A stretch of DNA of 64,000 bases from Litsea cubeba (lineage: Eukaryota > Streptophyta > Magnoliopsida > Laurales > Lauraceae), in contig CM022945.1 in the NCBI GenBank assembly GCA_012931725.1, positions 155,033,354-155,097,353 of the forward strand, written 5' to 3'. Below are positions 34,904 to 46,900 of this stretch, piece by piece. The position numbers and the translations under genes are program-made. The number at the start of each line of letters is the position of its first letter. Within the stretch, counting starts at the first letter, position 1. The notes beneath the pieces were generated by a model, which searched no databases, was not told where the DNA came from, and was given only the letters and a program-made list of their open reading frames with translations.

Positions 34904-36034
34904 TGTTGGAATTTGAGATGACTTGAAAGTCTTTTGAAGAATTTGAAGAATCAGTATCTCAAGTATTGATTTGAGTTGGAATTCTTGTCAACATATTGTC
35001 ACAAACATGATGATAATAAGCTGGTGTTGATAGAGCTTAAAAGAAGAAATCAGAATTGAAACAGAATTGAAACAGTCAGGAATTCAGAATTCCTGAAGCA
35101 GAGCATGCGGTCGACCGAGCACCCCATGCGGTCGACCGAGCAAGAAGAAACCTGCAGAAACAGATTCAGGCACCTCTCAGTTATTTTCGTGACACAGTGT
35201 GTCTTCGGTCGACCGGGACCCCAGGATGTCGACCGAGCGCGATAATTGACTGATTCCAGACAGTGTATGATGTCGACCGACAACACAGGATGTCGACCGA
35301 GCACGGGAACCAGAGTTGCGCAGAATTAGAAGTTTTGCATGAAAATTCAGCATTCTTCTCTTTTGTTTGGGACTCTTTCTAAACGAGTTGTAGCCTGTTT
35401 TGAATACAATTAAGGGTTACTATAACCTATATAAAGGCATGTATGGGTCGTTCTAAAGAGACACCAGAAGAGAGAAAGAGAAAAGAAAGAGAGAGAGAGT
35501 TTTTGAGAGAATAGAGTGATGTTGCTGTGTGCTGTTGTGCTGCATCTTTCTACAGCAAGTGTGGACGAGGATTGCTCTTGAAGATGGTATTTCGTCCATG
35601 AGTTAAGTGTCTCTCTGTTTATGCTTTAATTTCAATTTGTAAGGGATTGAGAGAGAGAGAATTGTAGAGGGGAAGGGCTGTAGACAGAATTTATCTTCTA
35701 TTCTGTTTTTACATCAAGTTGGTGCTTGGTGTCTGGGGTTTGGTGATCCTATCTGTTGGTGCAGATAAATTGTAAGGGGAGTCGGTGCTTCCTAGATAGT
35801 TGGTGCTATCTGAAACTAAGGGTTGGTGCTCTTTGTCGTTGGTGCGACTAAATATATTCAGACCTGTACCGGATCGGTGTTCGGACGGTTTTGATCCGTG
35901 GACGTAGCCTTTCGGTGAACCACGTTAAATCTGGTGTCATTGTGTGATTTGACTTGTTTTGTTTGTTGAATTGGACCTGTTTTTAGAAATCACTGATTCA
36001 CCCCCCCCCCCCTCAGTGATCGCGATATCCAACA
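34904..36034 (+). mobile_element. Copia LTR, left/middle copy, 1,131 bp
   Basis: Bounded by TGTTGGAATTTGAG and GATATCCAACA, with a polypurine tract before it and a tRNA-Met-type primer site after it. It closely matches the copy at 41188-42312, with only small indels and substitutions, which implies a young insertion. It contains six GTCGACCG-type motifs (35108-35300) and is the 5' LTR of the full interior to its right. Confidence 0.93.
35108..35300. repeat. GTCGACCGAG motif cluster in copia LTR
   Basis: Six copies of GTCGACCG lie at about 35110, 35133, 35209, 35228, 35273 and 35292. Two read GCGGTCGACCGAGC, with a perfect 10-bp palindrome CGGTCGACCG. The cluster is repeated in the 3' LTR at about 41390-41590. 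Confidence 0.8.
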
Positions 36035-36036
36035 AT

Positions 36037-36048
36037 TGGTATCAGAGC
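36037..36048 (+). other. Copia primer-binding site (tRNA-Met type)
   Basis: TGGTATCAGAGC, two bases after the LTR end, is the standard complement of the plant initiator tRNA-Met 3' end. Confidence 0.9.
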
Positions 36049-36100
36049 GAGGCTCCCTTGATCAGTTTAATACGCTAAGGGTGATCTCTTGTCAAATCAC

Positions 36101-38108
36101 ATGGCAGTCAATACAGGGAATATGAAAGCACCTCTGTTTGATGGTTCTAATTACTCTTTTTGGAAGATTAGGATGCAAGCCTTCATCAAATCTCTTGGCT
36201 ATGATGTTTGGGAGGCTGTCAGAGCCGGTTACAATGCTGCCACCGTACCCAATGATACTGCATCGAAGAAGTTGGCAGACAACGACTCCAAGGCGCAGAA
36301 TGCACTCTTTTGTGGCCTTGTGGACAGCGAGCTTGTCAAAGTAATTGCATGCAAAACAGCCAAGGAAATTTGGGACAAGTTGCAAAGCATACATGAAGGT
36401 GATGAGAAAGATTAAAGAAGCCTTGCAAACTCATCGCTCTCAATTCGAGTCTCTTCGCATGGAGGAAAGCGAGAATGTTGACTCATATTTGCAACGAGTG
36501 AATGAAGTCACGAATGACATTCGTGGACTAGGGGAGGAGATTAAAGAGCCGGTCATCGTCAAAAAGGTTCTAAGATCTCTTCTTCCCCGGTTTGATTCAA
36601 AAGTCTCAGCCATCGAAGAAGCCAAAGATCTGAATGCATTTTCCATGGATGAATTACATGGTTCTCTAACTGCCTATGAGATGCGCATAGGAAAGACGTC
36701 TTCATCTGATAAAGAAGCGGCCTTCAAAGTTCAGAAAAAGGCAAAAGAGACTGCTGGTCATGATGTTGATTCTGATGATGATGAGCTTGAGGCTCAATTT
36801 GTTAGAAAGTTGAAGAAAGGAAGCAATGGCAAGTACAAAGGGAAGCGACCCTTTAAATGCTTCAATTGTGGAGGTATTGGTCACTTTGCTGCGAAGTGTC
36901 CGCTAAAAGAAGACAATGATAATGACTCTTATGCTGAAAAGAGTAAAGGAAAGAGAAATTTCAGAAAAAGGGGCAAAGCTAAAAACTTTCTATGTCAACA
37001 AGATGACAGCACGTCTGAAACTTCAGACGATGATGAATCAACCGAAGCTCTCTTCATGGTCACTGTTGAAGAAGAAGAGCTAGATCCGGAAGAGGATGAG
37101 GAGGCTGAAGTCAATCTTGAAGAGGAACTCATAGCCGCACTTGAGGAGCTTAGCATGGAACGCAAAACAAGTAAGAAAAATCTGAAACTTCTCCATGAAT
37201 CTGAAAGTTCTATTATTGCTTTGAAAACTCAAGTAGAAGAATATAAAAGAATGGTAGAAGTCCTTGAAAACCAAATAAGTATCAAAAAGGAAGAGGCTAT
37301 GAAACTTGAAACTGAGATCGCTAGAGCAAAGGCTGAAAATTTGGAAAATAGCAAAAAACTCAAAGCGCTCCAAGCGATTGAAGGGACTATGAAACTCAAT
37401 GAACTACTGAAAGTTCAAAGACCTGCCCGCTTCAGATTTGGTCTAGGATTTGAGAAAGGTGAATCATCTAAGATTGCACCTCCTGAAAAGAAAGAGTTTG
37501 TGAAGCAAGTCACTGCACCATCTAACTCTATGAAGCCCACTCAACCTAGAAAGGAGTCCATTCCTGTTAGAAAGGTAATGAAGACTAACCAGCCACAAAG
37601 AAGATACAAATTCTATGGTTATTGCTTTCATTGTAATATGTTTGGACATAAAAGAGCTGATTGCAAATTCTATGTAAGAAACAGCCCATTTGTAACTAGG
37701 AATCCTTTTTCAATCCTAAGTAGCCACAAAATTGAGTGCTATATGTGTCATAATTATGGACACTTGGCTGGGGATTGTAGGTTGCATATTGCTAACAAAT
37801 TTCAGGTTGAAAAGAAACCCAAGTTAGTCAAGGCTTGGAGAGCAAAGCAAAGTGCAGAAAGTCCCAAAGAATCTCTCATTGTGCAAATGGCATTCAATGC
37901 ACAAAAGAAGGCAGCACCATGGGTCCTTGATAGTGGTTGTTCAAGCCATATGACTGATAATAAAGAGAAATTCATCAAATTACAGCACTATGAAGGCGGT
38001 TCAGTGAAGTTTGGCAACAATGATGGTGCCAAAATCTGCGGAAAAGTGTTATTCAGCTTATGGCAAACAAGATCAGATCGGAAGAAGTCTTATATGTGTC
38101 TGGATTGA
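36101..38108 (+). pseudogene. Copia gag and protease, frameshifted
   Basis: ATG at 36101 (MAVNTGNMKAPLFDG) starts gag. The frame shifts near 36405 and continues to 38108. Visible are the capsid-like helical region, a CCHC knuckle CFNCGGIGHFAAKC (about 36857), a Glu-rich coiled-coil stretch (37060-37400), and two further knuckles, CFHCNMFGHKRADC (about 37624) and CYMCHNYGHLAGDC (about 37738). The aspartic protease follows at WVLDSGCSSHMTDN (about 37920). A second frameshift near 38050 precedes the integrase part. Three knuckles is more than usual for copia gag. Confidence 0.85.
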
Positions 38109-39136
38109 GACACAACTTGCTTAGTGTGAGCCAGATCTGTGACAAGGGTCACGAAGTTATCTTCACAAAGAATGGGTTTGCCATCAAGAAGAGTAGCAAC
38201 GGCAAAACAGTGGCAACTGGATCAAGAACTGCTGGAAATCTCTATACATTGTCAGATGGAGCTGAAAAGACCTGCTTGATGAGTCGGACAGAGGAAAGTT
38301 GGTTGTGGCACAAACGCCTTGGACATCTAAGCTTTGATAACATGTCAAAGATTTGCAATTCAAAAGCTGTAAGAGGCATGTCTACAGTTGAAAAGCCTTC
38401 CAATCCCATTTGCGACTCTTGCCAAAAGGGAAAGCAAACGAGGGTTATGTTCAAGTCAAAGGAGCATCATTCCAAGAAACCTCTTGAGCTAGTGCACACT
38501 GATCTCTGTGGACCGATGCGAACTCAAAGCACCAATGGAGATAAGTATTTCATGTTATGCATTGATGATTATACTCGTATGACATGGGTATTGTTTCTTA
38601 AGCATAAGCATCAAGCACTTGATCGTTTTAAAGTGTCTAAAGCACAGGTTGAAAATCAATTGGAAAAACGTATCAAGATTTTAAGGTCTGATCGTGGAGG
38701 CGAGTTCACATCTGAAGAGTTCACTAAATATTGTGAACATCATGGCATTCAAAGACAGTACTCTCAGCCCCTAGAACTCCACAGCAAAATGGAGTTTGTG
38801 GAACGGAAGAATCGCACCGTACAAGAGATGGCTCGTACGATGCTAAGTGAAAGCAAGATGGCTGACAAGTATTGGAAAGAGGCAATTCATACGGCTGTAT
38901 ACATTCAAAACCGATGCTTGATCAGGCCACATGAAGACAAAACTCCCTATGAGCTATGGTTTGGAAGAAAAGCAACAGTCAAGCACTTCAGAGTCTTCGG
39001 CAGCAAGTGTTACAACAAGCGGCTCGAACAAAATCCGGGCAAATTTGAAGAAAGAGCTGACGAAGGTATATTTCTGGGTTACTCCTCTACTAGCAAGGCA
39101 TATAGGTGTCTTAACAAAAGACCAGAAAAATCATAG
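38060..39136 (+). pseudogene. Copia integrase region
   Basis: Contains the pre-integrase zinc finger (WLWHKRLGHLSFDNM, then CDSCQKGKQ) and the catalytic core with HTDLCGPM, LRSDRGGEF and a NRTVQEMAR segment. The usual proline/glycine context before the catalytic Glu is altered to LHSKMEFVERKNRT where families normally read QNGVVERKNRT; the Glu remains. The frame ends early at 39136 by frameshift in the C-terminal domain (FLGYSSTSKAYR). Positions 39137-39395 are acidic linker in broken frames. Confidence 0.85.
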
Positions 39137-39395
39137 AAAGTGCTGATGTGAGAATAGATGAGAATATTAAACCAAAGAATGCAACTCATAATGACAGTCC
39201 AGTTTATGAGGACTCGAGTGAGATTGATGATGAGATGGCTGAATCTAATGATTCTGAGGAATCAAAGGATGACTCAGAGATACTTCACCTAAGAAGCACA
39301 GCACTTGGGTAGAGCAACACCCTAAGGATCAAATCATTGGAGATCCTAAGGCAGGCGTTCAAACTAGACAAAGTGTAGTTAGCAATTACTCACTT

Positions 39396-40942
39396 GTGTC
39401 CACCATTGAACCCAAGACTGTGACTGAAGCCAGTCTCGATGAAAGTTGGTTGAAAGCTATGCATGAGGAGTTGGAGCAAATTGAGAAGAACTCCACATGG
39501 GAACTTGTTCCTAGACCTACTGATAAGAATGTTATTGGTACTAAATGGGTCTTTCGGAATAAGCTGAATGAAGATGGTCAAGTCATTAGAAACAAAGCAA
39601 GGTTGGTTTGTAAATGCTATGCTCAAGTTGAAGGCATAGATTTTGAAGAGACCTTTGCACCAGTGGCTCGTCTGGAAGCTATTCGTATGTTTCTTGCATT
39701 GGCAGCATACAAAACCTTCAAGGTATTTCAGATGGACGTAAAGTCAGCTTTCTTGAATGGTTTACTTGAAGAAGAAGTCTACATTGAGCAACCTGATGGT
39801 TTTCTCATCAGCAAAAATTCAGATCTAGTGTGCAAGTTGAAAAAGGCTCTTTATGGACTGAAACAAGCGCCAAGGGCATGGTATGCAAGGCTGGATCTCT
39901 ATCTCCGCAAGATCGGTTTTGGAAAAGGAATGGTTGATAGCAATCTGTATGTCAAAACTGAGTTAAGCAAACAGCTGGTTGTCATTGTTTATGTTGATGA
40001 CATAATCTTTGGTGGCAATGATGAGGAGATGTGCAGGAATTTTGCAGAAGAGATGAAGAAAGAATTTGAGATGTCAATGCTTGGAGAACTAAAGTTCTTT
40101 CTTGGTTTACAAGTGCAGCAGCTGAAACATGGTATCTTCATATCACAAATGAAGTACATTAAGGAAATGCTGAAACGGTTCAATATGGAAGACAGCAAGC
40201 CAGTGAGCACACCAATGTCAACGAACACGAAGCTTAGCAAAGATGATAAGGCCCCGTCCGTTGATCATACCACCTATCGCTCTATGATAGGAAGCTTGCT
40301 CTACTTGACTGCTACAAGACCAGATCTTCTACAAGCAGTATGTATGGTTGCACGTTTTCAAGCAGCACCAACTGAAACGCACCTTACAGCAGTGAAAAAA
40401 TCTTTCGATATCTGAAAGGTACTATGGAGCTTGGTATCTGGTATCCCAAAGGCAAATCCTTCACTCTTGTTGCATATTCTGATGCCGATTGGGCGGGATG
40501 CGTAGATGATCGCAAGAGTACTAGCGGCGGCGCATTTTATCTTGGAGAAAGATTAGTTGCTTGGCATAGTAAGAAGCAAGACTCAGTATCCCTTTCGACA
40601 GCGGAAGCGGAATATATTGCAGCGGCAACTTGTTGTACGCAAGTGTTATGGATGCGGCAAATGCTCTCTGATCTAGGAGTTCCTACAACGGATCCTACGC
40701 CGATCCTATGTGACAACACGAGTGCAATTCATATATCTAAGAATCCTGTTCAGCACTCTCGAACAAAGCATGTAGCAATTCGTTATCATTTTCTTAAAGA
40801 TAAAGTTGCTGATGGAGAGGTCAAGTTGGAGTATGTTCCAACAACTGAGCAAGTAGCTGATATTTTCACGAAACCTCTGCCAAAGGAAGTCTTCGAGTAT
40901 CTCCGGAAAAAGTTAGGAGTTACTCACTCTCCTAAACCGTAG
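39396..40942 (+). pseudogene. Copia reverse transcriptase and RNase H
   Basis: The RT frame (39396-40415) has WVFRNKLNEDG, FAPVARLEAIRM, FQMDVKSAFLNG, LYGLKQAPRAWY and the catalytic YVDD (about 39993). A one-base loss near 40393 stops it and moves RNase H to another frame (40424-40942: YSDADWAGC, TAEAEYIA, IFTKPLP). The same loss is present in the fragment at 33498-34658. Confidence 0.92.
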
Positions 40943-41175
40943 GAGTTGTGCTTGAAAGGGGAGCAATGCATTCATTGAATATCCTATTCGCTCCTCGATT
41001 TGGTCCCTTTGGACTTGTTGTCAAAGGGGGAGAGATGTTATGCTATGATAGCAAGGAGAGATGTTATGCTATGAAAGCTAGGGGGAGATTGTTGACAGTG
41101 CATGGTTGTTATTTCAGAATTTCAGAATTGGTTCCAAGTGAGTGTTGAAGTTCCAATAGTGTTGCCAACAATTCC

Positions 41176-41186
41176 AAAGGGGGAGA
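41176..41186 (+). other. Copia polypurine tract before 3' LTR
   Basis: AAAGGGGGAGA directly before TGTTGG, identical to 34892-34902. Similar words also lie at about 41024 and 41079. Confidence 0.8.
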
Positions 41187-41187
41187 T

Positions 41188-42312
41188 TGTTGGAATTTGA
41201 GATGACTTGAAAGTCTTTGAAGAATTTGAAGAATCAGTATCTCAAGTATTGATTTGAGTTGGAATTCTTGTCAACACATTGTCACAAACATGATGATAAT
41301 AAGCTGGTGTTGATAGAGCTTAAAAGAAGAAATCAGAATTGAAACAGAATTGAAACAGTCAGGAATTCAGAATTCCTGAAGCAGAGCACGCGGTCGACCG
41401 AGCACCCCATGCGGTCGACCGAGCAAGAAGAAACCTGCAGAAACAGATTCAGGCACCTCTCAGTTATTTTCGTGACACAGTGTGTCTTCGGTCGACCGGG
41501 ACCCCAGGATGTCGACCGAGCGCGATAATTGACTGATTCCAGACAGTGTATGATGTCGACCGAGCAACACAGGATGTCGACCGAGCACGGGAACCAGAGT
41601 TGCGCAGAATTAGAAGTTTTGCACGAAAATTCAGCATTCTTATCTAATTTGTTTGGGACTCTTCTAAACGAATTGTAGCCTGTTTTGAATACAATTAAGG
41701 GTTACTATAACCTATATAAAGGCATGTATGGGTCGTTCTAAAGAGACACCAGAAGAGAGAAAAAGAAAGAAAAAGAGAGAGAGTTTTTGAGAGAATAGAG
41801 TGCTGTTGCTGTGTGCTGTTGTGCTGCATCTTTCTACAGCAATGTGGACGAGGATGTGCTCTTGAAGATGGTATTTCGTCCATGAGTTAAGTGTCTCTCT
41901 GTTTATGCTTTAATTTCAATTTGTAAGGGATTGAGAGAGAGAGAATTGTAGAGGGGAAGGGCTGTAGACAGAATTTATCTTCTATTCTGTTTTTACATCA
42001 AGTTGGTGCTTGGTGTCTGGGGTTTGGTGATCCTATCTGTTGGTGCAGATAAATTGTAAGGGGAGTCGGTGCTTCCTAGATAGTTGGTGCTATCTGAAAC
42101 TAAGGGTTGGTGCTCTTTTCGTGGTGCGACTAATATATTCAGACCTGTACCGGATCGGTGTTCGGACGGTTTTGATCCGTGGACGTAGCCTTTCGGTGAA
42201 CCACGTTAAATCTGGTGTCATGTGTGATTTGACTTGTTTTGTTGTTGAATTGGACCTGTTTTTAGAAATCACTGATTCACCCCCCCCCTCTCAGTGATCG
42301 CGATATCCAACA
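41188..42312 (+). mobile_element. Copia 3' LTR, 1,125 bp
   Basis: Same ends as the 34904-36034 copy (TGTTGGAATT ... ATATCCAACA) with a handful of differences. It is followed directly by Tat leader sequence at 42313 (TACTCTCTCGTC). Confidence 0.93.
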
Positions 42313-43171
42313 TACTCTCTCGTCTTTTAAATAAATTTTTTTTTAAAAATAAAATTTTTAAAAATAAAAATAAAAAATAAAAAATAAAAAAATTTCAAAA
42401 AAAAATCTTAAAAAAAATAATAAAAAATAAATAAAAAATAAAAAAAAAGATTTAAAAAAAAAAAAAAATCTTCAAAATCTTCGAAAAAAAAAAAACTTCC
42501 GTCATTTTGGGTTTAGATTAGAGAAATCTTGGTCTTCTCCTTTCTGAGCACTGGCGCTCGCGGAAATCGCTGAGCCCGTGTTCAGATTGGAGTGCCTTTT
42601 GCTCTCTTTGATGAACCCGATATTGGCCTTTCAAAAAAAAAACTCGTCATTTTTAGATTCAGATCCGAGAAATCATGGTTCATTTCTTTCTGAGCACTGG
42701 CGCTCGCGGAAATCGCTGAGCCCGTGTTCAGATTGGAATACCATCTGCTCTCTTTGATGAATCCAATCTTGACCTTTCAAAACAGAGAATCTCATCTCAT
42801 AGATGCGGTCTCAAAACATTTGTGTCTAGCGGTAACTAGTACGCCCTTTCAGGGTCTACTGTATTGCGACCGGCAACATCTGTAACTCCACTTTATATTC
42901 TTCTTACCTCGAGCAAGCTCTGCTTCTCGATAAGTCGAATTTAAGTTCACAATTGCTTCTAGCAGTCACTGGGATGCCCATTCTGGGCTTACCATACCTG
43001 CGATCAGAACAATTGTACCTCTATGGCATTTTGCCTTCCTCATATTGCTTGGGTCATCTACCTCGAGCAATTTGAAAAGACGAAACCATAGAACTTCCCA
43101 TTTATGATCATTATATTCTTGTGATTACTAATGGATGTGGTCTTGTTTCAGAAATTTTCGAAAAACTAACA
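42313..43171 (+). other. Tat leader (untranslated) of copy C
   Basis: An A/T low-complexity block (42325-42490), then two units of about 145 bp with GCACTGGCGCTCGCGGAAATCGCTGAGCC (42547 and 42696), then a conserved segment up to the gag ATG. The outermost leader and primer site are missing because copia sequence abuts at 42312. Confidence 0.6.
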
Positions 43172-43900
43172 ATGGCAGCTTCACTAACCATGCTTCAACA
43201 GAAGCAAACCACGCGCACCTACAAGCGCCCCATCAGCTGCCGAAGTGTCAACTCCCTCGGCAACTCTCTGAACTCCGGGTCGACCTCGACTCCCCGGACT
43301 ATCGTCTTTGGGACGCTGGGACCATTCCCACTTCCTGAGGAACAAACTGCTCCCTCCAAGAAGCAGAAACTCGCCTCTCAACGTGTCACTACCGTGACAC
43401 AAAGGCGAGCACCAGAAGGCCTGAAGCCCGTGGCAGCCCCACGAAGCCTCAACCTGCAAACAACCAGGTCTACCCAAGACTTGGTCCCCAAGACCTTCAC
43501 CAAAACAGAGAAGGTCCCATACATCCACTAAGCCAGCATTCCTGGCCCCACTCAAGGAGAACCAGTTCTATCCTCTTGCTTACATGAAAGAGGAGAGACC
43601 CATCTCCAACCTGACTTCCAAGTCATCCCAGCATGAGCCGGCTTGTTCCTACAAGCCCAAAATCAAGTCATGCATCACAAGGCCTCCACAAGCACCTGCT
43701 AAGGCCTACAAACCTGCAGTTCGACCCTTCATCTCTACAGGGGCCGAACTTCAAAAATTCAAAGCTTCGCTGCAACTGGCGAAGGACAGGGTTCGCATCC
43801 TAGTCCTTGCCCAGCTACAAAGAAGACAGGCTCGGCTGCTGCGCCCGAGGGAGCACATCCTTCATCGTCAAAGCCCAGTCAGAGCTGACCGAAGCTCAAA
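43172..43900 (+). pseudogene. Tat gag N-terminal part, frameshifted
   Basis: ATG at 43172 (MAASLTMLQQKQTTRTYKRP) matches the gag start of the other copies but lacks about ten codons present at 62504. The frame hits a stop at 43529-43531. The continuing protein (STGAELQKFKASLQ, then PSYKEDRLGCCARGS) appears in two other frames. Comparison with 14555-14720 shows two one-base insertions, near 43800 and 43930. The polyprotein therefore cannot be translated from its natural start as one frame. Confidence 0.75.
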
Positions 43901-46900
43901 TTGCTCGTCGTATACGCCGCCGCGCGTCGTATACGACAAAAGAGACTAGAGAAGCAAAGGACCCAGCCTCCCACACTTCAAGTCTCTCCCAAATGGGTCG
44001 AAAAAGAAAGACCCAACCAAGTTGCTGCCGTCCATATGGTTGGAAAAACCAGAAGGCGCCAAAAATCAGCAACAAAAATCCATGTCCGACGTCCAATGAC
44101 CCGCAGCGTCTCCAGGACAAGAAGACATTCAGAAGAATCCCCTGCTCCTTCAAGCAAAGGACAGCAGAGTGATCCTTCCTCAAGCTCCTCTTCAAAAAGA
44201 ATGAGCCCCAGCTCAGTCACCAGGACAGTTTCTTCGTTCGAATCACGAAGGATGAATGTCTTGGCTACAAATTCTGAGCCACCACCCCGCAATCCACCTC
44301 CAGAAGATGCGATCACCCGCATCCAGCAGTTGGAACAGGGCCAGCAGAGGATTGAAACTCTGATGGAAAACCTTCTCCTCGCCTTCCAAAATCAGGCGAA
44401 CAATGAACCTCCTCCGAATCATCAAGACGACGAGGTAAATAGAGAAGAAAATGAGTCACGCGCCCTTACCAAAAAGGACGTAGACGGTATCCTCGCCAAA
44501 GCAAAAGAAGAGGATATACTCAAAGAGCATGGGATCAAGCCACCATATCCCTTATGGATGGACTCGGTCCCGTTCCCCACCAAATTCAAGCATCCTACTC
44601 TCCAAACATATACGGGGAAAGGATCAGCCAGACAGCACGTCATCCACTTCAAGATCCTGACGGGAGCTATCGCGGATCAAGATGCACTCAAGATCCGCCT
44701 CTTTGCAAGTACCCTAAAAGGTACGGCCTTCGATTGGTACTCCACTCTGCCGGAGGACTCAATCCAAAACTGGGCCATGCTAGAGACACGCTTCCTGACT
44801 CACTTCAAAGGTGAGGATCACCCCGCTACTATGGCTCAGCTGTGCAGCCTAAAACAGGGGGAGAATGAATCAACATATGACTTCATTCACAAGTGGAAAG
44901 CAATGGCATACAAATGCTCTGATGTATTGCCACAAGCGTCGCTAGTCGACATCTGCCGAAACAACATGAGAGCCAGAATCCGCTCCATGATCATCGGCAA
45001 CAAATCAAAAAACCTGGGAGAACTCCTAGAAGCTTCCATGGAAGCTGAAACGGTGATTAAAGACCTCAACAGTCAGAAATCATCAAGAAAAGAGCCAACC
45101 GCCATTGCAACCTCTAAACCAAAGAAGAAAGAGGTCCTCAATGTGCAGACCAAGTCAGCTCCTCAGCCACCAAAGAAAGCTGAAAACAAAGCTGTTGGTA
45201 AGAGACCTGAACTCTCTGATGCCTTCAAAGAACGAGTAGAGAAGAAATACCCGTTTGATGAAGATGTTGATGAAATCTTCGGGGCTCTTGTGGCAAACGG
45301 CAAGCTCACCTTGCCTGAACCAAAAAGACCGGGTGATGTTGGCAAAACCAACGATCCTCGGTACTGTCCATACCACCAGATGATCTCGCATCCTCTCAAT
45401 CAATGCTTCGTTGTGAGAGAGAAAATAAATGAGATGTGGAAAAACGGAGTCATCACCTTTGACAAAAACTATGGGTCTGCCTCCGTCAACATGGTGACAT
45501 GTGGACAAACATCAAGATCACCGAAGAAGAAGATCACTACTTCCTTCAAGGTGATAAACTCAATCGAAGCGTCCGAGGAACTGGTTCCTTACCCGACACC
45601 AGACGGACAACCGATATGGGTACATCCCGATCTCCTGGAAGATGAAAATTGGGAGGTCGTGAAAATAAAGCCTACAGCTCAACAGCGAAGGCAGGCTAGG
45701 AAACATCTCCTCAAGCTCAAACGGCAAGAGAAGACCCAGCCAAAACTAGAGGTCAAAGAAAAGGCAGAGGCTTCCTCTACCGCTTCACTGGAGGTAACAA
45801 AAACATCCCTTCCAGAGACTTCAAAGGGGGTAAGGAAATTCACTCTCAGTGATTTCATGCCACCTCAATTCAAAGAAGCCATGCAGGAGACATCATACTC
45901 TTGCAATTCGGTAGTTGGATTCTCCATTGATGGATACGAGTCCAGCGACACCGATGATGGATTCGAATCCAACTACACAGATGAGTGGGAGGAGTCCCTT
46001 GAAACAGGAGAATATCTCTCCGATGAAGAATGGGTTCCTGAGTCTCATCTTATGCCAGTAATCTGGTATAACCCCCTACAGCCACAAGGATCCTGGTCTG
46101 ATGATGAAGAAGACCAAGAAGCTGTACAAGAAAATGCTGCTGAACCAGCACCTCTCATTACTCCAGTGGAAATCAACAATGTTGAGCCACAAAGAGATGA
46201 TGAAGAAGAAGATCCGGCTCCCATGCCTGATCTTGAAGAATATGCAAGGATCTTGCAGCGACTCGCTCTAGAACAAGAGCAAGAACGCGTCAACGAGCCT
46301 CCTCGCAATCCAGAGCCTGAAGTCCCTGAAGACCATCAGGTACATCCTCCCTTAACTCCTGAAAATGGAGAAAATTGCTGGATAGACGATCCTCTCACAT
46401 CCGAGGATGAGTCTGACTCCGATCAGGCAACGTCTCCCGTCAGAGCTTCCTGTAATGTGATAATTCGGGATTATAGCTCTTCCGAAGCATCGTCTGATGA
46501 GAGCACTTACACTCCGGCGACGCCTAGCAATATATCTTCTGGAGCCACCTCGTCTCACGTGACTTTCACTGAGATGACACCCTCTCAGGTTTCTTCTCCT
46601 GAGACTGTGACTTCAAAGTTCACACCCTTCCTGACTGAAGAATTCCCAGCCATTGATGCTTGGGACGATGAATTAGTCAACGAAGAAGAAAGATTGCTGG
46701 ATGCTGTTCAGGACTTGTTCCCGGAAAATGCTCCATGCAACACAATCACTGAGGATGGTAACTCTGCTGCTGATGCATCCTCAGCAAATGAAAAACGACA
46801 GCCTCTTGATCCTGAAGACAATCTTCCAAACGAAGACCCTTCTCAAGAAGCTCTCGAAGTTGGTAGAGGCACCCGCTCTGGCCGGGACTACCACAAAAAT

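Larger units (their letters stand above)
34904..42312 (+). mobile_element. Ty1/copia retrotransposon, full length, 7.4 kb
   Basis: LTR, primer site, gag, protease, integrase, RT, RNase H, polypurine tract, LTR, in copia order (integrase before RT). Several frameshifts make it non-autonomous now, though the LTRs are near identical. A truncated second pol plus the shared LTR at its left makes a tandem arrangement. The lineage is probably Tork/Tnt1-like, which I hold loosely. Confidence 0.92.
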
